Shown: positions 24,805 to 32,872 of the stretch, piece by piece
Layout of the letters: each line of letters begins with the position of its first letter
Numbering within the stretch: position 1 is the first letter of the stretch
Source of the DNA: Streptomyces eurythermus
GTDB taxonomy: Bacteria; Actinomycetota; Actinomycetes; Streptomycetales; Streptomycetaceae
Reading direction: 5' to 3'
Length of the DNA: 64,000 bases
Assembly (NCBI RefSeq): GCF_014649115.1
Contig: NZ_BMSK01000012.1
Location: forward strand, 62,001 to 126,000
Program-made: the position numbers and the translations under genes
The notes under the pieces: model-generated
Database searches by the model: none
What the model was told of the DNA's origin: nothing
The model's input: only the letters and a program-made list of their open reading frames with translations

Positions 24805-26007
24805 TCAGGCTCCGCCTGCCAGATCACGCCGCGCGGCGATCTTCGACGACAGGCTGTAGATGTCGATGAAGCCCTTGGCCGCGGACTGGTCGAAGGTGTC
24901 GCCCGTGTCGTAGGTGGCGAGGTCGAAGTCGTACAGCGACTCCTGGGAGCGCCGGCCGGTGACGACCGCGCGACCGCCGTGCAGGGTCATCCGGATGTCG
25001 CCGGAGACGTGCTGGTTGGCCTCGTTGACGAAGCCGTCCAGGGCGCGCTTGAGCGGGGAGAACCACTGGCCGTCGTAGACCAGTTCGCCCCAGCGCTGGT
25101 CGACCTGGCGCTTGAAGCGGGCGAGTTCGCGCTCGACGGTGACGTTCTCCAGCTCCTGGTGGGCGGTGATCAGGGCGATCGCGCCGGGGGCCTCGTACAC
25201 CTCGCGGGACTTGATGCCGACCAGGCGGTCCTCGACCATGTCGATCCGGCCGATGCCCTGGGCGCCGGCGCGCTCGTTGAGCTGCTGGATGGCCTGGAGG
25301 ACGGTGACGGGCTTGCCGTCGATCGCGACCGGGACGCCCTCCTTGAAGGTGATGACCACCTCGTCGGCCTCGCGGGGGGAGGCCGGGTTGGAGGTGTACT
25401 CGTAGATGTCCTCGATCGGGGCGTTCCAGATGTCCTCCAGGAAGCCCGTCTCGACGGCGCGTCCGAAGACGTTCTGGTCGATGGAGTACGGGGACTTCTT
25501 GGTGGTGGCGATCGGGAGCTGCTTGGCCTCGCAGAAGGCGATCGCCTTGTCCCGGGTCATGGCGTAGTCGCGGACCGGGGCGATGCACTTCAGGTCGGGG
25601 GCGAGGGCGACGATGCCGGCCTCGAAGCGGACCTGGTCGTTGCCCTTGCCGGTGCAGCCGTGGGCGACCGTGGTGGCGCCGTGCTTCTTGGCGGCGGCGA
25701 CCAGGTGCTTGACGATGGTCGGCCGGGACAGGGCGGAGACCAGCGGGTAGCGGTCCATGTACAGGGCGTTGGCCTTGATCGCCGGGAGGCAGTACTCGTC
25801 GGCGAACTCGTCCTTGGCGTCCGCGACCTCGGCCTCGACGGCACCGCACGCGAGGGCGCGCTTGCGGATGACGTCCAGGTCCTCGCCGCCCTGGCCGACG
25901 TCGACCGCAACGGCGATGACCTCGGCGCCCGTCTCCTCGGCGATCCAGCCGATGGCGACGGAGGTGTCCAGTCCGCCTGAGTAGGCGAGTACGACGCGCT
26001 CGGTCAC
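24805..26007 (-). CDS. argG: Argininosuccinate synthase
   Basis: 400 residues from GTG 26007, with GAGGAG seven bases upstream; the reading frame stays open far upstream because of high GC but that part is not coding. The P-loop-like ATP site is LAYSGGLDTSVAIGWIAEE, followed by HGCTGKGNDQVRFE, the family signature. It joins citrulline and aspartate using ATP. Two overlapping ARG boxes lie over its promoter (26032-26072). It is separate from the argCJBDR operon, as is common in Streptomyces. Confidence 0.97.
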   Translation of the reverse strand: MTERVVLAYSGGLDTSVAIGWIAEETGAEVIAVAVDVGQGGEDLDVIRKRALACGAVEAEVADAKDEFADEYCLPAIKANALYMDRYPLVSALSRPTIVKHLVAAAKKHGATTVAHGCTGKGNDQVRFEAGIVALAPDLKCIAPVRDYAMTRDKAIAFCEAKQLPIATTKKSPYSIDQNVFGRAVETGFLEDIWNAPIEDIYEYTSNPASPREADEVVITFKEGVPVAIDGKPVTVLQAIQQLNERAGAQGIGRIDMVEDRLVGIKSREVYEAPGAIALITAHQELENVTVERELARFKRQVDQRWGELVYDGQWFSPLKRALDGFVNEANQHVSGDIRMTLHGGRAVVTGRRSQESLYDFDLATYDTGDTFDQSAAKGFIDIYSLSSKIAARRDLAGGA

Positions 26008-26028
26008 GGGTTTCTCCTCACAGTGCAT

Positions 26029-26072
26029 TCGCTGATATGCATGAGTATGCAGGGCTCTGCATGATTCGTCAA
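26029..26072 (-). promoter_or_regulatory. argG promoter with overlapping ARG boxes
   Basis: On the minus strand TTGACG (26072-26067), a 17-base spacer and CATACT (26049-26044) make a good promoter. Over and after it are ATGCAGAGCCCTGCAT and TGCATACTCATGCAT, pairs of TGCAT half-sites like the ARG boxes known in Streptomyces. ArgR, encoded at 30218, should block this promoter when arginine is plentiful. Confidence 0.75.
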
Positions 26073-26095
26073 TCAGCCTTGAGTGTGAGGAATAC

Positions 26096-26125
26096 TTAGA
26101 CAGTCGAAGGAATCTCGGCGATACT
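26096..26125 (+). promoter_or_regulatory. Promoter of the PPOX-type gene
   Basis: TTAGAC (26096-26101), an 18-base spacer and GATACT (26120-26125), eight bases before the ATG at 26134, so the transcript should be nearly leaderless. Confidence 0.5.
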
Positions 26126-26133
26126 CGGCGGAC

Positions 26134-26721
26134 ATGGGAAAGACCTACGAGCGCATAGACGGCAGACTGCGCGCCTTCATCGAGGAACAGCCGCTCTTCT
26201 TCACCGCGACCGCCCCGCTCTCCGGCGACGGCACGGTCAACCTCTCCCCCAAGGGGCTCAAGGGCTCCTTCGTGGTGCTGGACGAACGCACCGTGGCCTA
26301 CCTGGACTTCGCCGGATCCACCGCCGAGACCATCGCCCATCTGCGGGAGAACGGGCGGATCACGCTGATGTGGTGCGCCTTCCAGGGCCCGCCCAACATC
26401 GTGCGCGTGCACGGCCGGGGCGAACCCGTCTTCCGGGACGACCCGCGCTTCCCGGACTTCATCGCCCGCTTCCCCGACATCGACCACACCGCGCACGGGC
26501 TGCGCGCCGTCATCGTGGTGCACGCCGACGTGGTCCGCGACTCCTGCGGCTACGCCGTCCCCTTCATGGCGTACGAGGAGGACCGCGATCTGCACGGGCG
26601 GCGCTTCGCCCGCGAGGACGACGCCTCGCTGAGCGCGTACTTCACCAAGAAGGAGCACATCGCGACCAGCCTGGACGGACTGCCCGGGCTGCCGTTGCCG
26701 CTGCCGCCCTCTAGCGTCTGA
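26134..26721 (+). CDS. Pyridoxamine 5'-phosphate oxidase-family flavoprotein
   Basis: 195 residues with the split-barrel flavin-binding fold: FFTATAPLSGDGTVNLSPKG near the start, YLDFAGSTAETIAHLRENGRITLMWCAF in the middle. The family binds FMN, F420 or haem and includes many uncharacterised reductases; the C-terminal HIATSLDGLPGLPL tail is typical of the PPOX-like Streptomyces group. It is divergent from argG and is followed after three bases by the L,D-transpeptidase gene, probably co-transcribed. The substrate is unknown. Confidence 0.85.
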   Translation: MGKTYERIDGRLRAFIEEQPLFFTATAPLSGDGTVNLSPKGLKGSFVVLDERTVAYLDFAGSTAETIAHLRENGRITLMWCAFQGPPNIVRVHGRGEPVFRDDPRFPDFIARFPDIDHTAHGLRAVIVVHADVVRDSCGYAVPFMAYEEDRDLHGRRFAREDDASLSAYFTKKEHIATSLDGLPGLPLPLPPSSV

Positions 26722-26724
26722 GGC

Positions 26725-27429
26725 ATGCGCCCCGGTGTGGTCCTCGCCCTCGTGTCCGTCTCCTGTCTCGCCCTGCTCGGCGCCGCCCCCGGCCGGGACC
26801 CGGCACCGCTGCCGGCCCGGATGGCGGACACCGGCGGCGGCTCCCAGCTGATCGTCGCCCAGGCCCCGGACACCGGCGCCACCGAGGGCACGGTCGGCTG
26901 GTGGGACCTCGAGGACGGCCGGTGGGTCCAGGCCGGATCCGCGCCGGCCCGCTTCGGGGCGGGCGGGCTGGTCGAGGGCACCACCCGCAAGCAGGGCACC
27001 GAGACGACCCCGACCGGCCTGTACGACCTCCCGTTCGGCTTCGGGACCGAACCGGCGCCGGCCGGGACGAACGTGGAGTACCGGGCCGTGAGGGACAGTT
27101 CCTGGTGGTGCCAGGACAACGACTCGCGCTCCTACAACCGCTGGACCGACCCGCTGCCCGCCGACTGCCGCGCCGCCGAGTCCGAGCACCTGGCCGACTT
27201 CGGGGAGCAGTACGCCCGCGCCCTGGTCATCGGCTTCAACTACGACCGGCCCGTGCGCGGACGCGGCGCCGGGATCTTCCTGCACGTCAACGGGCGCGGG
27301 GCGACGTCCGGTTGTGTGTCGGTGCCCAAGGACGCGATGGAGCGGATCCTGCGCTGGGCGGTGCCGGACCGCGGGCCGCACATCGCGGTGGGGACCGAGG
27401 ACGGGGCCACCGCCGTCACCCGCTACTGA
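26725..27429 (+). CDS. Secreted L,D-transpeptidase-like (YkuD-related) protein
   Basis: 234 residues. The N-terminus VVLALVSVSCLALLGAAPG is a signal peptide. The C-terminal half has the conserved His (IFLHVNGRG) and the SGCVSVP motif with the catalytic Cys, as in YkuD-type L,D-transpeptidases; the block RGAGIFLHVNG-x-TSGCV is typical of the shorter actinobacterial group. It should act outside the membrane on peptidoglycan cross-links. Two extra Cys residues (WWCQDN and ADCRAAE) could form a disulphide. It starts three bases after the preceding stop. Confidence 0.88.
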   Translation: MRPGVVLALVSVSCLALLGAAPGRDPAPLPARMADTGGGSQLIVAQAPDTGATEGTVGWWDLEDGRWVQAGSAPARFGAGGLVEGTTRKQGTETTPTGLYDLPFGFGTEPAPAGTNVEYRAVRDSSWWCQDNDSRSYNRWTDPLPADCRAAESEHLADFGEQYARALVIGFNYDRPVRGRGAGIFLHVNGRGATSGCVSVPKDAMERILRWAVPDRGPHIAVGTEDGATAVTRY

Positions 27430-27509
27430 CGCGCCCCGAACGCGCCGCTGAACACCCGGCGCGCCCGGCACGTATCCGTGGGCCCAGGGCCGAGTCCCGC
27501 GGAGGAACC

Positions 27510-28892
27510 GTGACCACCACGCTCGCGGGCGGACGTGCCGCCCGCCGCCAGACCACGCGCCGCGTCCGCCCACGCCGCTCCCCGGCCGCCCTGCTGCTGC
27601 TCGCCGCCGGGGCGGGCGCGGCGGCCGTGCTGTGGCTGTGGTGGCACACCACGCCCGCCGTCGCCGACGACACCGGCCGGATCCTGGGCGCGGGCCGGAT
27701 CACCGGCCTGCTGGCCGGCTATCTGATGGCGCTCGTCGTCCTCCAGACGGCGCGCGTGCCGGCGCTGGAGCGGCGGGTCGGCTCCGACCGGGTGGCCCGC
27801 TGGCACGCCATGACCGGCCGGTACACGCTGAGCCTGGTCGTGGCGCACGTCTTCCTCACCATGTGGGGGTACGCGCGTCAGGCCGGCCGGTCGCCCGTCG
27901 GCGTCCTGGCGCAGACCGCCGAGTCCGTCGACCGGCTCCCGGACCTCGGGAAGGCGGCCGTCGGCACGGGCCTGTTCGTGGTCATCGGGCTGACGTCGGT
28001 CGGCCCGGTCCGCCGCCGGCTGCCGTACGACGTCTGGTACCACCTCCACCTGCTGACGTACGCGGCGGTGTTCCTGACGTTCTGGCACCAGATCACCGCC
28101 GGCAACGACTTCGCGGTGGAGCCCACCGCCAGGACCTTCTGGTACGGCCTGTACGGCACGGTCACCGCGCTGGTCGTCCGGTACCGCGTCCTCGCCCCGA
28201 TCCGGCTGAACCTCCGGCACCGGCCGCGCGTGACGGCGGTCGTCGAGGAGGCGCCCGGCATCGTGTCGGTGCTGATCGGCGGGCGCCGGCTGCACCGGAT
28301 GGGCGCGGAGGCGGGCCAGTTCTTCCGCTGGCGCTTCCTCGCCCCGGGGCTGCGCTTCAGCTCGCACCCGTACTCGCTGTCGGCCCCGCCGCGCCCGGAC
28401 ACGCTGCGGATCACGGTGAAGGCGAACGGCGACCACAGTGCCCGGCTGCGGGAGCTGGCGCCCGGCACCCGGGTGTGGGCGGAGGGCCCGTACGGCGCCC
28501 TGACCGCGGGGCGCCGCAGCCGGGGCAAGGTGCTGCTGGTCGCGGGCGGGGTGGGCATCACGCCGATGCGCGCCCTGTTCGAGACGCTGCCGGGGGCCGC
28601 CGGGGACCTCACCCTGCTGTACCGGGCCGGCACCACCCGGGACCTGGCGCTGTGGGACGAACTGGCGGCGATCGCGAAGCAGCGGGGCGCCCGGCTGATG
28701 TACGCCGTGAACAGCCCCGACGGCGAGCGCCCCGACATCTCCGCGCAGACCCTGCGGCGGAGGATCCCGGACCTGGACCGGCACGACGTGTTCCTGTGCG
28801 GTCCGCCCGGGTTCGCCCGGTCGGTGTACGAGGCACTGCGCGGGGCGGGGGTTCCCGCCCGCCGTATCCACCACGAGTCGTTCGAGATGTGA
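27510..28892 (+). CDS. Ferric-reductase-like membrane flavocytochrome
   Basis: 460 residues from GTG 27510 with GGAGGAACC directly upstream. Residues ~25-210 form six membrane helices of the ferric reductase-like type, with haem-ligand His in TLSLVVAHVFLTMWG and VWYHLHLLTYAAVFLTFWHQITAG. Then come an FAD domain with HPYSLSAPP and an NAD(P)H domain with VLLVAGGVGITPMRALFETL and FLCGPPGFARSVYEAL. It should carry electrons from cytosolic NAD(P)H across the membrane. The next two genes supply an extracellular FMN carrier and its flavinyltransferase, so the acceptor is probably the flavinylated protein. Confidence 0.92.
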   Translation: MTTTLAGGRAARRQTTRRVRPRRSPAALLLLAAGAGAAAVLWLWWHTTPAVADDTGRILGAGRITGLLAGYLMALVVLQTARVPALERRVGSDRVARWHAMTGRYTLSLVVAHVFLTMWGYARQAGRSPVGVLAQTAESVDRLPDLGKAAVGTGLFVVIGLTSVGPVRRRLPYDVWYHLHLLTYAAVFLTFWHQITAGNDFAVEPTARTFWYGLYGTVTALVVRYRVLAPIRLNLRHRPRVTAVVEEAPGIVSVLIGGRRLHRMGAEAGQFFRWRFLAPGLRFSSHPYSLSAPPRPDTLRITVKANGDHSARLRELAPGTRVWAEGPYGALTAGRRSRGKVLLVAGGVGITPMRALFETLPGAAGDLTLLYRAGTTRDLALWDELAAIAKQRGARLMYAVNSPDGERPDISAQTLRRRIPDLDRHDVFLCGPPGFARSVYEALRGAGVPARRIHHESFEM

Positions 28893-28909
28893 GCGGAGCC
28901 GCGAGAGCG

Positions 28910-29347
28910 ATGAGGAAGAGCCACCCCGTACGGCGGACCGTGCTGGCCGCCGCCGCGACCGTGTCCGGTGTCGTCCTGCTGCTGTCACTGAAACCGGCGT
29001 CGGATCCGGCCACCGCCCCGGCGGCGGGCGCGGCCCCGGGACGGCCGGCGGCGGGGGCGTCCGCCCCGGCCGGGGCGCGCACGGTCACCGGAGAGGCGGT
29101 GCGCACGCCGTACGGGCCGGTGCGGGTGCGGATCACGGTCGCCGCCGGGAGGATCGTCCGGGCGGAGGCGGTCCAGGCGCCCTCGGGCGGCCTGAGCGGC
29201 CGCAAGACGGAGCTGGCCGTGCCCCGGCTCGGCCGGGAGGCGGTGGCGGCGGGGACCGCGGACATCGACACCGTCTCCGGTGCCACCTACACCAGCACCG
29301 GCTACCGGCGGTCCTTGCAGTCGGCCCTGGACCGGGCCGGTGGCTGA
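28910..29347 (+). CDS. Secreted FMN-binding (flavinylated) protein
   Basis: 145 residues. An N-terminal membrane anchor (VRRTVLAAAATVSGVVLLLSL) is followed by an Ala/Pro/Gly linker (about 30-60) and an FMN-binding domain ending DTVSGATYTSTGYRRSLQSAL. The Thr of the SGATYTS motif is the usual site for covalent FMN attached by ApbE. It starts 18 bases after the flavocytochrome and its stop overlaps the start of the apbE gene, so all three form one redox unit that would accept electrons outside the membrane. The final acceptor is unknown. Confidence 0.9.
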   Translation: MRKSHPVRRTVLAAAATVSGVVLLLSLKPASDPATAPAAGAAPGRPAAGASAPAGARTVTGEAVRTPYGPVRVRITVAAGRIVRAEAVQAPSGGLSGRKTELAVPRLGREAVAAGTADIDTVSGATYTSTGYRRSLQSALDRAGG

Positions 29348-30125
29348 TCCGGTGTCCGGCCCGGTGCGGCACACGGAGGAGGTCATGGGGACGGTCTTCT
29401 CCTTCGACGTGCGCGGCGGGGACCCGCCGGCGGTCCGCGCGGCGCTGGCGGAGGCCGTGGGCGCACTGCACGGGGCCGACGCCGTGTTCAGCACCTACCG
29501 CGAGGACAGCGAGGTGTCGCGGCTGGGCCGGGGCGAGCTGGAACTCTCCGGGTGTGCCCCCGAGGTGGCGGAGGTGCTGCGGCTGGCGGCTCGGGCGGAG
29601 CGGGTGAGCGGGGGCTGGTTCAGCGCCCGGTACCGGGGCACGCCGGACCCCACCGGCATCGTCAAGGGCTGGGCGGCCGAGCGGGCGGCACGGCGACTGG
29701 CGGCGGTGGACGGGGTGCGCGGGGTCGGCGTCAACGGGGGCGGGGACGTCCAGCTGCTGGGCGCGCCGGAACCGGGGCGGGCCTGGCGGGTGGGGGTGGC
29801 CGATCCGCTGCGGGCCGGGGGGCTGGCGGCGGTGGTCTCGGCGGGCCGGGCCCGGGAGTGGGCGGTGGCCACGTCCGGTACGGCGGAGCGGGGCGCGCAC
29901 ATCGTGGATCCGCGGACCGGCCGTCCGGCGGTGACGGATCTGGTCTCGGTGACGGTGGTCGGGCCCGGCCTCACGTTCGCCGACTGCTGGGCCACGGCCG
30001 CGTTCGCGATGGGCGCGCGGAAGGGCCTGGCCTGGCTGGAGACCCTGCCGGACACGGAGGGCCTCCTGATCACGACGGACGGGGAGGTACGGTGCACGGC
30101 GGGCCTGGGGGCGTGGCTGGGCTGA
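29340..30125 (+). CDS. apbE: FAD:protein FMN transferase
   Basis: 261 residues from GTG 29340, overlapping the FMN-binding gene by eight bases (GTG 29352 is another option). It begins HTEEVMGTVFSFDVR as in ApbE, then GIVKGWAAERAARRLAAVDGVRGVGVNGGGDVQLLG and HIVDPRTGRPAVTD, with the metal site Asp in LTFADCWATAAF. It moves FMN from FAD to a Thr in the partner protein. There is no lipoprotein signal, so it may act in the cytoplasm before export or use an unrecognised route; many ApbE proteins are exported. Confidence 0.92.
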   Translation: MADPVSGPVRHTEEVMGTVFSFDVRGGDPPAVRAALAEAVGALHGADAVFSTYREDSEVSRLGRGELELSGCAPEVAEVLRLAARAERVSGGWFSARYRGTPDPTGIVKGWAAERAARRLAAVDGVRGVGVNGGGDVQLLGAPEPGRAWRVGVADPLRAGGLAAVVSAGRAREWAVATSGTAERGAHIVDPRTGRPAVTDLVSVTVVGPGLTFADCWATAAFAMGARKGLAWLETLPDTEGLLITTDGEVRCTAGLGAWLG

Positions 30126-30185
30126 ACGGCGGCTCGGCAGCGCCCCCGAGGAGCGCGGGGAACCGCGCGATCAGCCGCCACGGGC
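30126..30185. repeat. Dispersed Streptomyces intergenic repeat, copy B
   Basis: The reverse complement of copy A at 14893: GCGCCCCCGAGGAGCGCGGG, then GAACCGCGCGATCAGCCGCC and ACGGGCCCGCACCCGG. It lies between the convergent apbE and argR genes and can fold into a hairpin that would end both transcripts. Confidence 0.75.
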
Positions 30186-30217
30186 CCGCACCCGGCGACC
30201 CCCCGCCGCCATCGCCC

Positions 30218-30763
30218 TCAGTGGCCGTTCTGGGCCAGCCGCAGCAAGTGGTCCGCCAGGGCCTGCCCCCCGGTGGGATTCCGGCTGATCAGCAGCAACG
30301 TGTCGTCACCGGCGATGGTGCCCAGGATGTCGTGGAGTTCGGCCTGGTCGATGGCGGAGGCGAGGAACTGCGCGGCGCCGGGGGGCGTGCGCAGGACCAC
30401 GAGGTTCGCCGAGGCCTCCGCGGAGATCAGCAGCTCCTGGGAGAGCCGCCGCATCCGCTCCTCCTTCGCCGACTCCCCCAGCGGCGCGCGCGGGGTACGG
30501 AAACCGCCCTCGCTCGGCACCGCGTAGATCAGGTCGCCGTCGGTGTTGCGGATCTTGACCGCGTTCAGCTCGTCGAGATCCCGGCTGAGCGTCGCCTGCG
30601 TCACGCTCAGCCCGTCGTCGGCGAGCAGCTTCGCGAGCTGGCTCTGCGACCGCACCGGCTGCCGGTTGAGAATGTCCACGATCCGGCGGTGCCGTGCGGT
30701 GCGGGTCTGCGGCACGGCGGGCCCGGCCCCCGCGCCCTGCTCGTGGTCCTGCGCCTCGCTCAT
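30218..30763 (-). CDS. argR: Arginine repressor
   Basis: About 181 residues from ATG 30763; an ATG at 30796 lies inside argD and lacks a ribosome site. The N-terminal winged helix is RHRRIVDILNRQPVRSQSQLAKLLADDGLSVTQATLSRDLDELNAVKI. The C-terminal oligomerisation and arginine-binding domain ends VVLRTPPGAAQFLASAIDQAELHDILGTIAGDDTLLLISRNP. As a hexamer with arginine it should bind the ARG boxes at argC and argG. It is the last gene of argC-J-B-D-R, so the operon controls itself. Confidence 0.95.
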   Translation of the reverse strand: MSEAQDHEQGAGAGPAVPQTRTARHRRIVDILNRQPVRSQSQLAKLLADDGLSVTQATLSRDLDELNAVKIRNTDGDLIYAVPSEGGFRTPRAPLGESAKEERMRRLSQELLISAEASANLVVLRTPPGAAQFLASAIDQAELHDILGTIAGDDTLLLISRNPTGGQALADHLLRLAQNGH

Positions 30764-30770
30764 CGTCGTC

Positions 30771-31976
30771 TCATTCTCCGGATCGTCCGTCCCCATCCAC
30801 AGGGCCCGCTGCGTCGAGGATGCCGGGCAGCGCCCCGAGCAGCGCGTCCACCTCGTCGTCGCGCAGATTCAGCGGCGGCATGAGCCGTACGACGTCCGGG
30901 GCGGGCGCGTTCACCAGGAACCCGGCCTCCTGGGCCGCCGCCTGCGCCTGCGGCGCGCGCGGCCCGGTGAGCACGATACCCAGGAGCAGGCCCGCACCCC
31001 GGACACCCTGGACCAGCGGGTGGTTCAGCGCCTCGATTCCCTCCCGCAGCCGCTCGCTCTGCCGCTTGACGTTGTCCAGCAGGCCCTCGTCCTCGATGGT
31101 GTCGAGCACGGCGAGTCCGGCGGCGCAGGCGACCGGGTTGCCGCCGAACGTGGTCCCGTGGTGACCCGGCCGGAGCAGTTCGGCGGCCCGGCCGAAGGCC
31201 ACGGTCGCGCCGAGCGGCAGCCCGCCGCCGAGCTGCTTGGCGAGGGTGACGACATCGGGCAGCACGCCCTCGTGGGCCTGGTACTCGAACCAGGTGCCGG
31301 TCCGGCCGATGCCGGTCTGCACCTCGTCCAGGACCAGCAGCGCGCCGGTGGCCGCGGTGATCGCGCGGGCGGCCTTGAGATAGCCGGCCGGGGGCACGAC
31401 CACACCGTTCTCGCCCTGGATCGGCTCGATGACCACCAGGGCGGTGTCCTCCGTGACGGCGGCGGCCAGCGCCTGGGCGTCGCCGTAGGGGACGTGGGTG
31501 ACCTCGCCGGGCAGCGGCCGGAACGGGTCCTGCTTGGCGGGCTGGCCGGTGAGCGCGAGGGCGCCCATGGTCCGGCCGTGGAAGCCGCCGTCGGTGGCGA
31601 CCACATGCGTGCGCCCGGTCAGCCGGCCGATCTTGAAGGCGGCCTCGTTGGCCTCGGCGCCGGAGTTGCAGAAGAAGACCCGGCCGTCCCGGCCGAAGAG
31701 GCGCAGGAGCCGTTCGGCGAGGGCGACGGTGGGCTCGGCCATGAAGAAGTTGGAGATGTGGCCGAGGGAGGCGATCTGCCCGCTGACGGCGGCGACGACG
31801 GCGGGGTGGGCGTGGCCGAGCGCGTTGGTGGCGATACCGCCGACGAAGTCCAGGTACTCCCGGCCCTCGGCGTCCCACACCCGGGTGCCCGCACCGCGGA
31901 CGAGGGGCAGGCGCGGGGTGCCGTAGTTGTTCATGAGCGCGCCCTGCCACCGCGCGGTCAGTTCCTGGTTGCTCAT
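30771..31976 (-). CDS. argD: Acetylornithine aminotransferase
   Basis: 401 residues, a class III PLP aminotransferase. Signatures are FFCNSGAEANEAAFKIGR, VLDEVQTGIGRTGTWF, and the PLP Lys in VTLAKQLGGGLPLGA (Gln replaces the more common Gly after Lys). It converts N-acetylglutamate semialdehyde and glutamate to N-acetylornithine and may also serve in lysine synthesis. It overlaps argB by four bases; argR follows with eight bases between. Confidence 0.96.
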   Translation of the reverse strand: MSNQELTARWQGALMNNYGTPRLPLVRGAGTRVWDAEGREYLDFVGGIATNALGHAHPAVVAAVSGQIASLGHISNFFMAEPTVALAERLLRLFGRDGRVFFCNSGAEANEAAFKIGRLTGRTHVVATDGGFHGRTMGALALTGQPAKQDPFRPLPGEVTHVPYGDAQALAAAVTEDTALVVIEPIQGENGVVVPPAGYLKAARAITAATGALLVLDEVQTGIGRTGTWFEYQAHEGVLPDVVTLAKQLGGGLPLGATVAFGRAAELLRPGHHGTTFGGNPVACAAGLAVLDTIEDEGLLDNVKRQSERLREGIEALNHPLVQGVRGAGLLLGIVLTGPRAPQAQAAAQEAGFLVNAPAPDVVRLMPPLNLRDDEVDALLGALPGILDAAGPVDGDGRSGE

Positions 31977-32872
31977 GACTCCCCCTGTTCGTCGGGCACG
32001 ACCATGGTGCCGATGCCTTCGTCGGTGAAGATCTCCAGCAGGATCGAGTGCTGTACCCGGCCGTCGATGACGCGGGCGGTGTGCACGCCGTTGCGCACGG
32101 CGTGCAGGCAGCCCTCCATCTTGGGCACCATGCCGGCGCTCAGGCCGGGCAGCAGCTTCTCCAGCTGGGAGGCGGTGAGGCGGCTGATCACCTCGTCGGA
32201 GTGGGGCCAGTCCACGTAGAGCCCCTCGACGTCGGTGAGGACCATCAGGGTCTCGGCGCCGAGGGCGGCGGCGAGTGCCGCGGCGGCCGTGTCGGCGTTG
32301 ACGTTGTAGACGTGTCCGTCGTCCTCGGAGCGGGCGATGGAGGAGACGACCGGGATGCGGCCGTCGGCCAGCAGGGCCGCTATGGCGCCGGTGTCGATGG
32401 CGGTGATCTCCCCGACCCGCCCGATGTCGACCGGCTCCCCGTCGATCTCGGGGGTGTGCCGGGTGGCGCTGATGGTGTGCGCGTCCTCGCCGGTGAGACC
32501 GACGGCGAGCGGGCCGTGCCGGTTGAGCAGGCCGACCAGCTCGCGCTGCACCTGCCCGGCGAGCACCATCCGTACGACGTCCATGGCGTCCTCGGTGGTG
32601 ACGCGCAGGCCCGCCTTGAACTCGCTGGCGATGCCGTGCTTGTCGAGGGCGGCGCTGATCTGCGGGCCGCCGCCGTGCACGACGACCGGCTTGAGCCCGG
32701 CGTGGTGCAGGAAGACGACGTCCTGGGCGAAGGCGGCCTTCAGTTCCTCGTCCACCATGGCGTTGCCGCCGAACTTGATGACGACGACCTTGCCGTGGTG
32801 CCGGGTGAGCCAGGGCAGCGCCTCGATGAGGATGCGGGCCTTGGGCAGCGCGGTGTGCTTACGGGTTGTCAT
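31973..32872 (-). CDS. argB: Acetylglutamate kinase
   Basis: 299 residues from ATG 32872. The amino-acid kinase fold begins VVIKFGGNAM, followed by VVVHGGGPQISAAL (substrate loop), VGLTGEDAHTI and YNVNADTAAAALAAALGAETLMVLTDVEGLY. The N-terminal helix ILIEALPWLTRHHGKV is the extension found in arginine-inhibited hexameric kinases, so feedback inhibition by arginine is likely. It overlaps argJ and argD by four bases each, giving tight translational coupling. Confidence 0.96.
   Translation of the reverse strand: MTTRKHTALPKARILIEALPWLTRHHGKVVVIKFGGNAMVDEELKAAFAQDVVFLHHAGLKPVVVHGGGPQISAALDKHGIASEFKAGLRVTTEDAMDVVRMVLAGQVQRELVGLLNRHGPLAVGLTGEDAHTISATRHTPEIDGEPVDIGRVGEITAIDTGAIAALLADGRIPVVSSIARSEDDGHVYNVNADTAAAALAAALGAETLMVLTDVEGLYVDWPHSDEVISRLTASQLEKLLPGLSAGMVPKMEGCLHAVRNGVHTARVIDGRVQHSILLEIFTDEGIGTMVVPDEQGES

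Noticed and set aside
26008..27573. A ~520-codon in-frame extension upstream of argG
   Set aside because: It passes through the promoter, ARG boxes and the opposite-strand PPOX and transpeptidase genes. GTG 26007 has a good ribosome site and matches the family N-terminus.
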